From positions 1 through 64,000 of the forward strand of contig NZ_VFVR01000003.1 of the NCBI RefSeq assembly GCF_006442205.1: DNA of 64,000 nucleotides. The letters are read 5' to 3'. The position numbers and the translations under genes were made by a program. Within the stretch, counting starts at the first letter, position 1; each line of letters begins with the position of its first letter. The stretch is from Mesorhizobium sp. B2-3-12. Its GTDB lineage: Bacteria; Pseudomonadota; Alphaproteobacteria; Rhizobiales; Rhizobiaceae. A model generated the notes under the pieces. The model saw only the letters and a program-made list of their open reading frames with translations. It had not been told where the DNA came from and searched no databases. Shown here one piece after another: positions 25,724 to 34,065 of this stretch.

Positions 25724-26680
25724 CTACGCCCCCATCATAAAGGCTTGCTCACCGACAAGCTTGCGGCGCAGCCAGGCGGAGAACTGGTCGATGATGAAGA
25801 TGGTCGTGAACAGGAGCAGCACCAGCGCCAGCGTCTTGGCGCCGAAGCCGCGCGAGATGGAGAGCTTCAGCTCCTCGCCGATGCCGCCGCCGCCGACGGC
25901 GCCGATGATGGTCGAGACACGGACGTTGATCTCGACGCGCAGCAGCGTGTACGACATGAAATTGGGCAGAACCTGCGGCAGGCCGGCAAAACGAACCCGC
26001 TCGAACCAGTTGGCACCGACCGCGCGCAGGCCTTCCTCGGCCCGCATGTCGATGTTCTCGTTGATCTCATAGAACAGCTTGCCCAGCGCGCCGATCGAAT
26101 GCAGGCCGATGGCGATGATGGCGGCGATCGGACCGGTCGAGACGATGGCCGCGAACAGGCCGGCGATGACGATTTCCGGAAAGGCGCGCAGCAATTCCAT
26201 GAAGCGCTTGACGATCTGCCTCAGTGCCGGATGCGGCGTCAGATTGCGCGCCGCGATGAAGGAAAAGGGCACCGCGAAAATGAAGCCGATGAAGGTCGAG
26301 ACCAACGCCATGTTCACGGTGGTGATCATCAGCTCGAAATATTCGGGGATGTAGAAGCCGCCCCAGACATAGACGCGGCCGAGCGGGAAGTTGAATTCCT
26401 GGGTGCCGGTATCATGCGGCGAGGCCATGTCGAACAGGGCGCGCCAGACGTCGTTCCAGTCCTTGGGAATGAGCCAGCTCAGGAAATCCAGAATATGCGG
26501 CAGCCGGTCGAAGAAGTGCCCGGCATTGGCTTCGTCGGCGAACCACATGCTGGCGAACATGGCGGCAAGCAGCAGGCCGACGCCAAGCACTGTATAGAAC
26601 CGGCGCAGCGACGTCTGGCGTCGCCAGGCATCGGCCATCTGGTGGGTGGCGCCGGAAGGGGCTGTCACGGAAAGGGTCAT
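25724..26680 (-). CDS. phnE: Phosphonate ABC transporter permease
   Basis: A 318-residue inner-membrane permease. The coupling helix region is INENIDMRAEEGLRAVGA, a typical PhnE pattern, and the C-terminal part carries STIIGAVGGGGIGEEL as in the partner permease. It forms the channel with the long PhnE downstream. A terminator-like hairpin separates it from phnD. Confidence 0.92.
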   Translation of the reverse strand: MTLSVTAPSGATHQMADAWRRQTSLRRFYTVLGVGLLLAAMFASMWFADEANAGHFFDRLPHILDFLSWLIPKDWNDVWRALFDMASPHDTGTQEFNFPLGRVYVWGGFYIPEYFELMITTVNMALVSTFIGFIFAVPFSFIAARNLTPHPALRQIVKRFMELLRAFPEIVIAGLFAAIVSTGPIAAIIAIGLHSIGALGKLFYEINENIDMRAEEGLRAVGANWFERVRFAGLPQVLPNFMSYTLLRVEINVRVSTIIGAVGGGGIGEELKLSISRGFGAKTLALVLLLFTTIFIIDQFSAWLRRKLVGEQAFMMGA

Positions 26681-26693
26681 GATCGGAGATGCA

Positions 26694-26724
26694 AAAAGGG
26701 CGGCACCCGAGGTGCCGCCCTTTT
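26694..26724 (-). terminator. Terminator-like hairpin between phnD and phnE
   Basis: On the minus strand GGGCGGCACC pairs with GGTGCCGCCC around TCG, followed by TTTTT. It starts 12 bases after the phnD stop and lies just upstream of the phnE start. It should lower permease expression relative to the binding protein. Confidence 0.75.
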
Positions 26725-26735
26725 CGATTTCGCCG

Positions 26736-27644
26736 TTAGCCGCCGATGGCTGCCTTACGGGCTTCGACGATGACGTTGTAGAAGTCCGGCTTCACCGGAA
26801 CATAGCCGGTAAAATCGCCGCCTTCGACGCCTTCGAAGCAAGCCTTGTCCTTCTTGGGCAGGTCGGTGAAGAAGGCGGTGAGCTTGGCGGTCATGTCGTC
26901 GCCGAGCGCGGTGCGCACGACCAGCGGGCCGTTCGGGATCAGGCCCGAGCGCCAGACTTCGACGAAGTCGTTCGGGTCGACGGCGCCCTTGGCGACAACC
27001 TTGTGGAAGGTGCCGGAGGTGAAGCCGTTCTTGAAGTCGCCGATGCCCGAGGAATCGTCGACGGCGACGTCGACCTTGCCGTCACGCACGGCCAGGATGT
27101 TGTTCTCATGGCCGCCGTTGAACTGGGTCGAAGCGAAGAAGGTTTCGTTCGAAGCGCCCGTCTCCTTCGGAATCTGGGTCAGCGGGATCAGGTAGCCGGA
27201 GGTCGAATCCGGATCGGCGTAGCCGAGCTTCTTGCCCTTGGCCGACTTGATGTCGGTGATGCCCGAGGTCTTCAGCGCCAGGCCGATCGAATAGTAGCCG
27301 GTGGCGCCATCGGTCTGCTTGGTGGTGAGGATCGGGGTGACGGCTTTCGGGTCCTTCAGGACAACGCTGGCATAGCCGGAAGCGCCGAGTTCGGCGAAGT
27401 CGAGCGTGCCGCCGAGCAGGCCCTGGATGACGCCGTCATAGTCGGCGGCGGGGAACAGCGAAACCTTCTCGAAGCCGAATTCGGTCTTCAGGTGGTCGGC
27501 CAGGCACTGGTAGTTGCGCAGCCGGTCGGTTTCGTTTTCACCGCCGAGAATGCCGACGCGAAATTCCTTCATGTCGGCGGCGTGGGCCATGCTGGTGGCC
27601 ATGGCGAGCACCGAAACGGCGCCGAAAACCATCTTCCTGAACAT
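26736..27644 (-). CDS. phnD: Phosphonate ABC transporter substrate-binding protein
   Basis: A 302-residue periplasmic protein. The signal peptide is residues 1-22 (ending MAHA). The PhnD pattern is clear: FRVGILGGENETDRL, the ALKTSGITDIKSAKGKKLGYADPDSTSGY ligand-loop region, and FNGGHENNILAV. CAGGAGAG precedes the ATG at 27644; the longer reading is rejected. It captures alkyl- or 2-aminoethylphosphonate for the PhnC-E-E importer. Confidence 0.94.
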   Translation of the reverse strand: MFRKMVFGAVSVLAMATSMAHAADMKEFRVGILGGENETDRLRNYQCLADHLKTEFGFEKVSLFPAADYDGVIQGLLGGTLDFAELGASGYASVVLKDPKAVTPILTTKQTDGATGYYSIGLALKTSGITDIKSAKGKKLGYADPDSTSGYLIPLTQIPKETGASNETFFASTQFNGGHENNILAVRDGKVDVAVDDSSGIGDFKNGFTSGTFHKVVAKGAVDPNDFVEVWRSGLIPNGPLVVRTALGDDMTAKLTAFFTDLPKKDKACFEGVEGGDFTGYVPVKPDFYNVIVEARKAAIGG

Positions 27645-27755
27645 TGATGTCTCTCCTGTAAGTTCCGGCCCCGCGCCGGCAGCGTTCTTGATCTTGACAA
27701 GTGCCCTTGACGCGGGCGGACGATCCAGGCTGCTCGCCATTGGCCCGTAATGGGC

Positions 27756-28613
27756 TCAGTACCCCGGGTATGCGGGTTCGAGCGGTCCGGCGGATGCGGC
27801 GATCTTCTGCTTGAAGGCAACGCTGGTGGAGGTGATGACCTCGGATATCTCGCCACCATTGCTGTCGGCGCCATAGACGAGACGCACGGCTTCGCGGTCG
27901 AGTTCCTCCGGCGGCCCGTCGAAGACGACCTTGCCGGCGGCCATGCCGATGATGCGGTTGCAATAGGTGCGGGCGGTATCGAGCGTGTGCAGATTGGTGA
28001 CGACGGTGATGCCTTCGCGCAGATTGATGTCCTGCAGCGAATCCATCACCACCTTGGCGTTGAGCGGGTCGAGCGAGGCGATCGGCTCGTCGGCGAGGAT
28101 CACCTTGGGCTGCTGCATCATGGCACGCGCGATGGCGACGCGTTGCTGCTGTCCGCCCGACAATGTGCCGGCGGGCTGAAGAGCGGTACGGGCGATGTCG
28201 AGCCGCTCGAGCGCGGCGACCGCTTCAGCGCACTCGACGCGCGAAAACATGCCCAGAAGGTTGGACAGGGTGGAACGGTGGTTCAGCTTGCCAAGCAGCA
28301 CATTGGTCAGGACGTCGAGGCGCGGCACCAGGTTGAACTGCTGGAAGATCATGGCGCAGTCGCGCTGCCAGCGCCGCAGCGGCGAGCCGCGCAATTGCGA
28401 AACCTCGGCGCCGTCAAAAAAAATCGACCCCTGGCTGGGGTCGACAAGACGGTTGATCATGCGAAGAAGAGTTGATTTGCCGGCACCCGAACGACCAATG
28501 ACGCCGACCATCTGCCCCTGCGGGATCGAGATGCTGACGTCGCTGACGGCGGTGTTCTTGCCAAATCGTCGGCTGACACCGCGGATTTCGAGCGTGGCAG
28601 AGCTTGCTGACAT
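27756..28613 (-). CDS. phnC: Phosphonate ABC transporter ATP-binding protein
   Basis: A 285-residue ATPase with Walker [10 protein letters not shown] (residues 40-48), signature [15 protein letters not shown] and Walker [13 protein letters not shown]. It is the first gene of phnC-D-E-E. The start at 28613 follows a region with a good Pho box 57 bases upstream; the in-frame upstream codons run through that box and are not used. Confidence 0.93.
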   Translation of the reverse strand: MSASSATLEIRGVSRRFGKNTAVSDVSISIPQGQMVGVIGRSGAGKSTLLRMINRLVDPSQGSIFFDGAEVSQLRGSPLRRWQRDCAMIFQQFNLVPRLDVLTNVLLGKLNHRSTLSNLLGMFSRVECAEAVAALERLDIARTALQPAGTLSGGQQQRVAIARAMMQQPKVILADEPIASLDPLNAKVVMDSLQDINLREGITVVTNLHTLDTARTYCNRIIGMAAGKVVFDGPPEELDREAVRLVYGADSNGGEISEVITSTSVAFKQKIAASAGPLEPAYPGY

Positions 28614-28669
28614 GGGCTGGTTCCAGTCCGGTCCATATTGATCGTCAGGCACTCGCCTAACGCAGCCAC

Positions 28670-28698
28670 ATGAACCTGCCATGTCGCCAGCATGTCAG
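28670..28698 (-). promoter_or_regulatory. Pho box (PhoB-binding repeats) upstream of phnC
   Basis: On the minus strand three 7-base units are spaced exactly 11 bases apart: CTGACAT (28698-28692), GCGACAT (28687-28681) and GGTTCAT (28676-28670). Each ends in A/T-CAT; the first matches the CTGTCAT half-site at 6 of 7 positions. PhoB dimers bind 11-base-spaced direct repeats, so phosphate-starvation control of phnCDEE is likely. Confidence 0.65.
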
Positions 28699-28742
28699 TT
28701 TTGTTACGCTCCACAGATACGACGGCCGGGTCCTGCTGGCGA

Positions 28743-29453
28743 TCAGCCGAGCATCAGCAATTCCTCGAAATGCTTCATGTCGCGGAATGCGCAGAAGGCA
28801 GGCGGCTTGATCTCGATCACCGGGGCCTCCCGGCCGAAAAGCGCCAGACACTCGTCGAAAAGCGCGCGCCAGGCAGCAGCCCTGTCGTCGGCGAGACGCT
28901 GGATCTGGTAGGCGAAGGTGATGTGGAAGACGTAAGCGTCATGGTCGGGGTGCCGGTAGCCGAACGGCACCGCGAGCGCGTCACGCCATTCACGCATGAT
29001 GCGCACGTCCTCGTCGGTCGCGCCGGCAACAGTGAGGCCGGTCGGCACGATCTCGACCACCTTGATGTTGAACGGCCCGGCGCCCTGGAAGCCTTTCAGG
29101 CGTTCGAGGTAGAGGCGGGTCATGGCGTCGATGCTGGTGTCGAGCGGCACGTCGGACGGCCAATAGGGGAGCCGGCGGCGATATTCGATGATGCCTTGGA
29201 ACAGCGTCATGTGCAGGCTGGAGATCGGCGTGAAGGCAAGGCGGTCGACGTCCGGCATGGCCATCATCCGATCGCGGACAGCGAGCACCACGGCTTCCGA
29301 GGGCGAGCCGCTGACCAGATGGCTGACGACGGTGTTGCCGGGTTCCAGGAGAAAATTGCCCGACGCGTCGTAGCGCGTGCCGAGATGCGCTGGCGGCGTC
29401 GGATTGGAGCCGGCAAAGAATCCGGTGAGCGAGGGTCTGACGGTGTCGAGCAT
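28743..29453 (-). CDS. 2H phosphoesterase-like protein (DUF1868)
   Basis: A 236-residue protein with two His-x-Thr motifs, SLHMTLFQG (about residue 80-88) and VFHITFAYQ (about residue 175-183), the hallmark of 2H phosphoesterases such as LigT and cyclic phosphodiesterases. It lies between the C-P lyase genes and phnC, on the same strand as both. No phnP is in the window; a 2H enzyme could open the cyclic ribose phosphate made by C-P lyase. That role is my inference. Confidence 0.82.
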   Translation of the reverse strand: MLDTVRPSLTGFFAGSNPTPPAHLGTRYDASGNFLLEPGNTVVSHLVSGSPSEAVVLAVRDRMMAMPDVDRLAFTPISSLHMTLFQGIIEYRRRLPYWPSDVPLDTSIDAMTRLYLERLKGFQGAGPFNIKVVEIVPTGLTVAGATDEDVRIMREWRDALAVPFGYRHPDHDAYVFHITFAYQIQRLADDRAAAWRALFDECLALFGREAPVIEIKPPAFCAFRDMKHFEELLMLG

Positions 29454-29538
29454 GGCGATCTCCTTGGGGAGATGGCGTCCTGTACGAGTCCTGTGTCAGG
29501 GATATGAACAGGCCGGCGATATGACGATGATGTGAGGG

Positions 29539-30177
29539 CTATGCCTCTTTGCCCGACGCGCTTCCCTCGTATTTCTCCAAAAACGCCTCGGCGGTCAATT
29601 CCCGGAAATCCTCGAGGCTAGCGCGCAGCCTGGCATGATCCCAGTCCCACCAGGCAAGCGCCTGGTAGCGCTCGGCGGTGCGGCGGTCGAAACGCTCGCG
29701 GATCGGTTTGGCCGGCACGCCGGCGACGATCGTGTAGGGCGCGACATCCTTCGACACCACCGCCCCGGCGCCAACCGCCGCGCCATTGCCGACGGTGACG
29801 CCGGGCAGGACGGTCGAGCCGTGGCCGAGCCACGTGTCGTGGCCGATGGTGACGCGTTTGGCGCGACGCTCAGCGAAGAATTCGCTCTCATGCTCGGCGT
29901 CGTCCCAATAGTCCGACGCGCGATAGGTGAAGTGGTGCAGCGTCGGCCGCCAGGTCGGATGATTGGTGGCGTTGAGGCGCACGCTTGCCGCGATGTTGGC
30001 GAACTTGCCGATCGTCGCGCACCAGACGGCGCAGTCTTGCATCATGTAGGAATAGTCGCCGAGTTCGCTTTCCGAGACCCGGCTGCGGTCGGCGATCTCG
30101 GTCCAGCGGCCGAGCGTTGAGTTGTGCACCTCCGCCGTGGGGTGGACAAGCGGCGTCTCCGACAGTTTCCTGGTCAT
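29539..30177 (-). CDS. Phosphonate-cluster hexapeptide-repeat acyltransferase
   Basis: A 212-residue left-handed beta-helix transferase of the type regularly found in phn operons (TIGR03308-like, related to xenobiotic acetyltransferases). Hexapeptide repeats run from about residue 10 to 160, ending VGNGAAVGAGAVVSKDVAPYTIVAGVPAK. It overlaps phnL by 4 bases. By context it may acetylate aminoalkylphosphonates, as PhnO does, but it is unrelated to PhnO in fold. Confidence 0.88.
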   Translation of the reverse strand: MTRKLSETPLVHPTAEVHNSTLGRWTEIADRSRVSESELGDYSYMMQDCAVWCATIGKFANIAASVRLNATNHPTWRPTLHHFTYRASDYWDDAEHESEFFAERRAKRVTIGHDTWLGHGSTVLPGVTVGNGAAVGAGAVVSKDVAPYTIVAGVPAKPIRERFDRRTAERYQALAWWDWDHARLRASLEDFRELTAEAFLEKYEGSASGKEA

Positions 30178-30881
30178 GCGGCGAGTTTTCCCGGGGCGAA
30201 GGCGGTGACGTCGATGATGCGGTCGGCCACCGCCTCGCGCACATCATGGTCGTGGAAGATGCCGAGCAGGGCGACGCCCGCCGTCTTCTTGGCGGCGATG
30301 AGTTCGATCACCACGTCGCGGTTGGTGGCGTCGAGCGATGCGGTCGGCTCGTCGAGCAGCAGGATCGGATGCTCGGTGATGAAGCCGCGCGCGATGTTGA
30401 CGCGCTGCTGTTCGCCGCCTGAGAAGGTTGCCGGCGGCAGCATCCAAAGCTTTTCCGGCAGGTTGAGCTGGGCCAGCAAGGTCCGTGCCTTGCCTCTTGC
30501 CGTCTCGCGCTCCTCGCCGCGCTCGACCAGCGGTTCGGCGACCACGTCGAGCGCCGAGACGCGCGGCACGGTGCGCAGGAACTGGCTGACATAGCCGATC
30601 GTTTGCCGACGTATGGCAAGCACGGTGCGGGGACTGGCGTGGGCCAGGTCGATCAGCCCGTCTTCGTGCGTGACGATGATCTGGCCTTCGTCGACGGCGT
30701 AGTTGCCGTAGAGCATTTTCAGGATCGAACTCTTGCCGGCACCGGAGGGGCCGCCGAGCACGGTGCATTCGCCCGCCTTGATGGAGAAGGAGACGCCGGA
30801 GACGACAGGCAGTTTGATGCCGTCGCGCAGATGCATGGTGAAGCTTTTCGCGACGTCGGAAACAACGAGAGGGGTCGGCAT
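30174..30881 (-). CDS. phnL: C-P lyase complex ABC-type protein PhnL
   Basis: A 235-residue ABC ATPase. Walker A is GGPSGAGKSS (about residues 43-52), signature FSGGEQQRVNIARG, Walker B ILLLDEPTASLD. PhnL is not a transporter motor; it works with PhnK and the PhnGHIJ core. It starts 2 bases after the phnK stop and overlaps the transferase gene. Confidence 0.94.
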   Translation of the reverse strand: MPTPLVVSDVAKSFTMHLRDGIKLPVVSGVSFSIKAGECTVLGGPSGAGKSSILKMLYGNYAVDEGQIIVTHEDGLIDLAHASPRTVLAIRRQTIGYVSQFLRTVPRVSALDVVAEPLVERGEERETARGKARTLLAQLNLPEKLWMLPPATFSGGEQQRVNIARGFITEHPILLLDEPTASLDATNRDVVIELIAAKKTAGVALLGIFHDHDVREAVADRIIDVTAFAPGKLAA

Positions 30882-30883
30882 CG

Positions 30884-31660
30884 TTACACCTGCAGAATGG
30901 AAGAGACGAGCAGTTGCGTGTAGGGCGCGCGCGGATCGTCTAGAACGCGGTCCGTGAGGCCGCTTTCGACGACGCGGCCATCCTTCATCACCATCATGCG
31001 TTGCGACAAAAGCCGGGCCACCGCGAGGTCGTGGGTGACGACGATCGCGGCAAGGCCAAGATCGGTGACCAGTCCGCGCAAGAGGTCGAGCAGGCGCGCC
31101 TGCACCGAGACGTCGAGACCGCCGGTCGGTTCATCCATGAACACCAGCCGTGGACCGGTGACGAGGTTGCGGGCGATCTGCAGGCGCTGGCGCATGCCGC
31201 CGGAAAAGGCGCGCGGTTCGTCGTCGATGCGGTCCTGCTCGATCTCGACGCGCGACAGCCAGTCGACCGCGGTGGCGCGGATCTTGCCGTAATGGCGGTC
31301 GCCGACCGCCATCAGACGCTCGCCGACATTGGCGCCGGCCGACACCGTCATGCGCAGGCCATCAGCCGGGTTCTGATGGACAAAACCCCAGTCGGTGCGC
31401 ATCAGGAAGCGGCGCTCGGCCTCGCTCATGCGGTAGAGCTCGCGGAACTGGCCATCACGCATACGGTAGCTGGCGGTGCCGGAGGAGGGCAGCAGCCGCG
31501 TCGACAGGCAGTTGAGCAGCGTGGTCTTGCCGGAACCGGATTCACCGACGACAGCCAGGACCTCGCCCGGCCACAGGTCGAAGGAGACGTTGTCGCAGCC
31601 GACGCGCGAGCCGTAGAATTTAGAGAGCGCCGAGACGCGCAGCAGCGGTTCCTCGGTCAT
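30884..31660 (-). CDS. phnK: C-P lyase complex ATPase PhnK
   Basis: A 258-residue ABC ATPase. Walker A is GESGSGKTT, the signature is FSGGMRQRLQIARNL and Walker B is LVFMDEPTGGLD; the PhnK-type segment TDWGFVHQNPADGLRM is present. In E. coli, PhnK docks on PhnJ of the core complex. It overlaps phnJ by 4 bases. Confidence 0.95.
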   Translation of the reverse strand: MTEEPLLRVSALSKFYGSRVGCDNVSFDLWPGEVLAVVGESGSGKTTLLNCLSTRLLPSSGTASYRMRDGQFRELYRMSEAERRFLMRTDWGFVHQNPADGLRMTVSAGANVGERLMAVGDRHYGKIRATAVDWLSRVEIEQDRIDDEPRAFSGGMRQRLQIARNLVTGPRLVFMDEPTGGLDVSVQARLLDLLRGLVTDLGLAAIVVTHDLAVARLLSQRMMVMKDGRVVESGLTDRVLDDPRAPYTQLLVSSILQV

Positions 31661-32538
31661 TGTGCCGGCTCCATCATCTCGGGGGCAAGATGGCCGCGAT
31701 GGCCCTCTTCACGCCGCTTCTCGCAGTGGTCGGTGTCGGAGCAGACGAACATGTGGCCGCCATGGTCGTCGAGGATGACCTCGTCGAGATAGACATTCTC
31801 GGCCGCGCACAGCGCACAGGGCTGGTCGAAGGTCTGGACCTCGAACGGATGATCCTCGAAGTCCAGGCTGACGACATCGGTGAAGGGCGGCACGGCGTAG
31901 ATGCGCTTTTCGCGACCGGCGCCGAACAACTGCAAGGCGGGCGAGCGGTGCATCTTGGGATTGTCGAATTTCGGCGTCGGCGACGGGTCCATCACATAAC
32001 GACCCTCGACCTTCACCGGATAGGCATAGGTGGTGGCGATGCGGCCGTGCTTGGCGATGTCCTCATAGAGCTTGACATGCATGAGGCCGTATTCCTCCAG
32101 CGCATGCATCTTGCGCGTTTCGGTCTCGCGCGGCTCGAGGAAGCGCAGCGGCTCCGGGATCGGCACCTGGTAGACCAGCACCTGGCCTGCCGTCAGCGGA
32201 TGCTCAGGGATACGGTGGCGGGTCTGGATGATGGTGGCGCTGGCCGTGTCGGTCGTGACAGCGACATTGGCGACCTTCTTGAAGAAGGCACGGATCGAGA
32301 CGGCGTTGGTGGTGTCGTCGGCGCCCTGGTCGATGACCTTCAGCACATCGTCGGGACCGATGATCGAAGCGGTGACCTGGACGCCGCCAGTGCCCCAGCC
32401 ATAGGGCATCGGCATCTCGCGGGAAGCGAACGGCACCTGATAGCCCGGAATGGCGATGCCCTTGAGGATCGCGCGACGGATCATCCTTTTGGTCTGCTCG
32501 TCGAGATAGGCGAAGTTGTAGGTGGCGATGTCGGTCAT
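31657..32538 (-). CDS. phnJ: Carbon-phosphorus lyase, radical SAM subunit PhnJ
   Basis: A 293-residue protein that cleaves the C-P bond of ribose-1-phosphonate triphosphate-derived substrate using a [4Fe-4S] cluster and S-adenosylmethionine. The cysteines fall at residues 241, 244, 266 and 272, and the radical-bearing glycine at residue 32 (IAIPGYQVPF), the same numbering as E. coli PhnJ. All key residues are present, so it should be active. It overlaps fosX and phnK by 4 bases each. Confidence 0.96.
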   Translation of the reverse strand: MTDIATYNFAYLDEQTKRMIRRAILKGIAIPGYQVPFASREMPMPYGWGTGGVQVTASIIGPDDVLKVIDQGADDTTNAVSIRAFFKKVANVAVTTDTASATIIQTRHRIPEHPLTAGQVLVYQVPIPEPLRFLEPRETETRKMHALEEYGLMHVKLYEDIAKHGRIATTYAYPVKVEGRYVMDPSPTPKFDNPKMHRSPALQLFGAGREKRIYAVPPFTDVVSLDFEDHPFEVQTFDQPCALCAAENVYLDEVILDDHGGHMFVCSDTDHCEKRREEGHRGHLAPEMMEPAQ

Positions 32539-32954
32539 GGTGCGACCTCCAGTCCTTTGGCATAGCGCTTCAGCCGCTCGTCGAGCGTACCGGTGTGCAG
32601 TTCGAACATGTGGTTGTCGTCGTCGTAGAAATAGATCGAGCGGCCTTCACCCTCGACGCGCGGACGCGGCGGTCGCATGTCTAGGCCCAGCTTGCCGACG
32701 CGCTCGGCGTAGTCGTCGAAATCGGCGTCATCGATCTTGAAGGCCACGTGATTGTAGGTGCGTTCCGGCAGCGTCTCGCCTTCCATGATGGCGATCCAGA
32801 TGTCGCCGATCAGGAAGAATTTTTCGCGCGACAGCGAAAACTGCGCGGCATCGCTGGCATAGACCTGGCGGGCGTCGAAGACGCCTTTGAGGATAGTGCT
32901 CATCCGGTCGAGGTCGCGCACGATGAAGGTCATGTGGGACAGGCCGTGGATCAT
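32535..32954 (-). CDS. fosX: FosX-type fosfomycin epoxide hydrolase
   Basis: A 139-residue vicinal-oxygen-chelate (glyoxalase-fold) protein. Mn ligands His7, His69 and Glu118 and the catalytic base Glu44 of FosX are all in place. The family adds water to the fosfomycin epoxide. The M. loti homologue is known to lie in a phn operon and to give little resistance. Here it is wedged between phnI and phnJ with 4-base overlaps on both sides, implying a role with phosphonates and not primarily with the antibiotic. Confidence 0.93.
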   Translation of the reverse strand: MIHGLSHMTFIVRDLDRMSTILKGVFDARQVYASDAAQFSLSREKFFLIGDIWIAIMEGETLPERTYNHVAFKIDDADFDDYAERVGKLGLDMRPPRPRVEGEGRSIYFYDDDNHMFELHTGTLDERLKRYAKGLEVAP

Positions 32955-34063
32955 TCCGCCGCTTCCCGTTTTTCTTCGGTCTTTGCTGGATTTTCGCGGG
33001 CCTCGTATTCGGCGCGCATGCGGCGCACGAGGTCGAGTTCGGCCTGGAAATCGACATAGTGCGGCAGCTTCAGATGCTCGACAAAGCCGGTCGCCTGGAC
33101 GTTGTCGGAATGGGAGATGACGAACTCCTCATCCTGGGCGGCGGCGACGATGTCCTCGCCGAGCTCGGAGGCGCGTAGCGCCCGGTCGCAGAGCGCCATG
33201 GCCATCGCCTTGCGTTCGCTCTGGCCGAAGACGAGGCCGTAGCCACGGGTGAATTGTGGTGGCGCCTTGGCCGAGCCCTTGAACTGGTTGACCATCTGGC
33301 ATTCGGTGACCCGCACCGTGCCGAGCGGCACCGCGAAAGGCAGCTCGGGAACGTCAAGCTCAAGCTCCACCTCGCCTATGCGGATTTCACCAACAAAGGG
33401 ATGATTGCGGGCGTAGCCGCGCTGCGTGGAATAGCCGAGCGCCAGCAGAAAACCCTCATCGCCGCGCGACAGTGCCTGCAGGCGGATGTCGCGCGCCATC
33501 GGGAATTCCAGCGGCTCGCGGGTGATGTCTCCGGGAATGTGATCGCCAGGCATGTCGCCATCGGGCTCGATCAGGCCTTCGCGGGCAAGGATGGCCGAGA
33601 CACGCGGCATGGGCTCGGCCTCGCCGGCGCGCTGCAACGGTTCGGCGACATCGGCGCCGGCGGCCAGCTCGGGGTCGAGCAGGCGGTGCGTGTAATCGAA
33701 GGTCGGACCGAGCAGCTGGCCGCCAGGCAGGTCCTTGTAAGTCGCCGAGACACGCCGTTCGACCAGCATCGCGCTGGTGTCGATCGGTCTGGTGTAACCG
33801 AAGCGCGGCAACGTGGTGCGATAGGCACGCACCAGGAAAATCGCTTCGATCATATCGCCGCGCGCCTGAACGATGGCGAGTGCCGCCAGTTCACGGTCGT
33901 AGAGCGAGCCTTCGCTCATCACACGGTCGACGCCGAGCGCCAGCTGTTCGACGATCTGGTCGAGGCGAAGTGCTGGCACGGAGCGGTCGCCGCGCCGGCG
34001 GTCGGCAAGCAGGCTGTGAGCGTTGGCAATGGCGGCTTCGCCACCTTTCACCGCGACATACAT
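32951..34063 (-). CDS. phnI: C-P lyase core subunit PhnI
   Basis: A 370-residue protein starting MYVAVKGGEAAI, the usual PhnI N-terminus. PhnI, with PhnG, PhnH and PhnL, attaches the phosphonate to ribose triphosphate from ATP. Family segments include RVSATYKDLPGGQLLGPTFDYTHRLLD and QDEEFVISHSDNVQATGFVEHLK with the His/Asp residues of the presumed metal site. The ATG at 34063 is 2 bases after the phnH stop. Confidence 0.95.
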   Translation of the reverse strand: MYVAVKGGEAAIANAHSLLADRRRGDRSVPALRLDQIVEQLALGVDRVMSEGSLYDRELAALAIVQARGDMIEAIFLVRAYRTTLPRFGYTRPIDTSAMLVERRVSATYKDLPGGQLLGPTFDYTHRLLDPELAAGADVAEPLQRAGEAEPMPRVSAILAREGLIEPDGDMPGDHIPGDITREPLEFPMARDIRLQALSRGDEGFLLALGYSTQRGYARNHPFVGEIRIGEVELELDVPELPFAVPLGTVRVTECQMVNQFKGSAKAPPQFTRGYGLVFGQSERKAMAMALCDRALRASELGEDIVAAAQDEEFVISHSDNVQATGFVEHLKLPHYVDFQAELDLVRRMRAEYEARENPAKTEEKREAAE

Positions 34064-34065
34064 GG

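Noticed and set aside
32535..32954. Treating fosX as an acquired resistance gene
   Set aside because: It overlaps both neighbours by 4 bases and shares their composition, so it is a native part of the phn operon.
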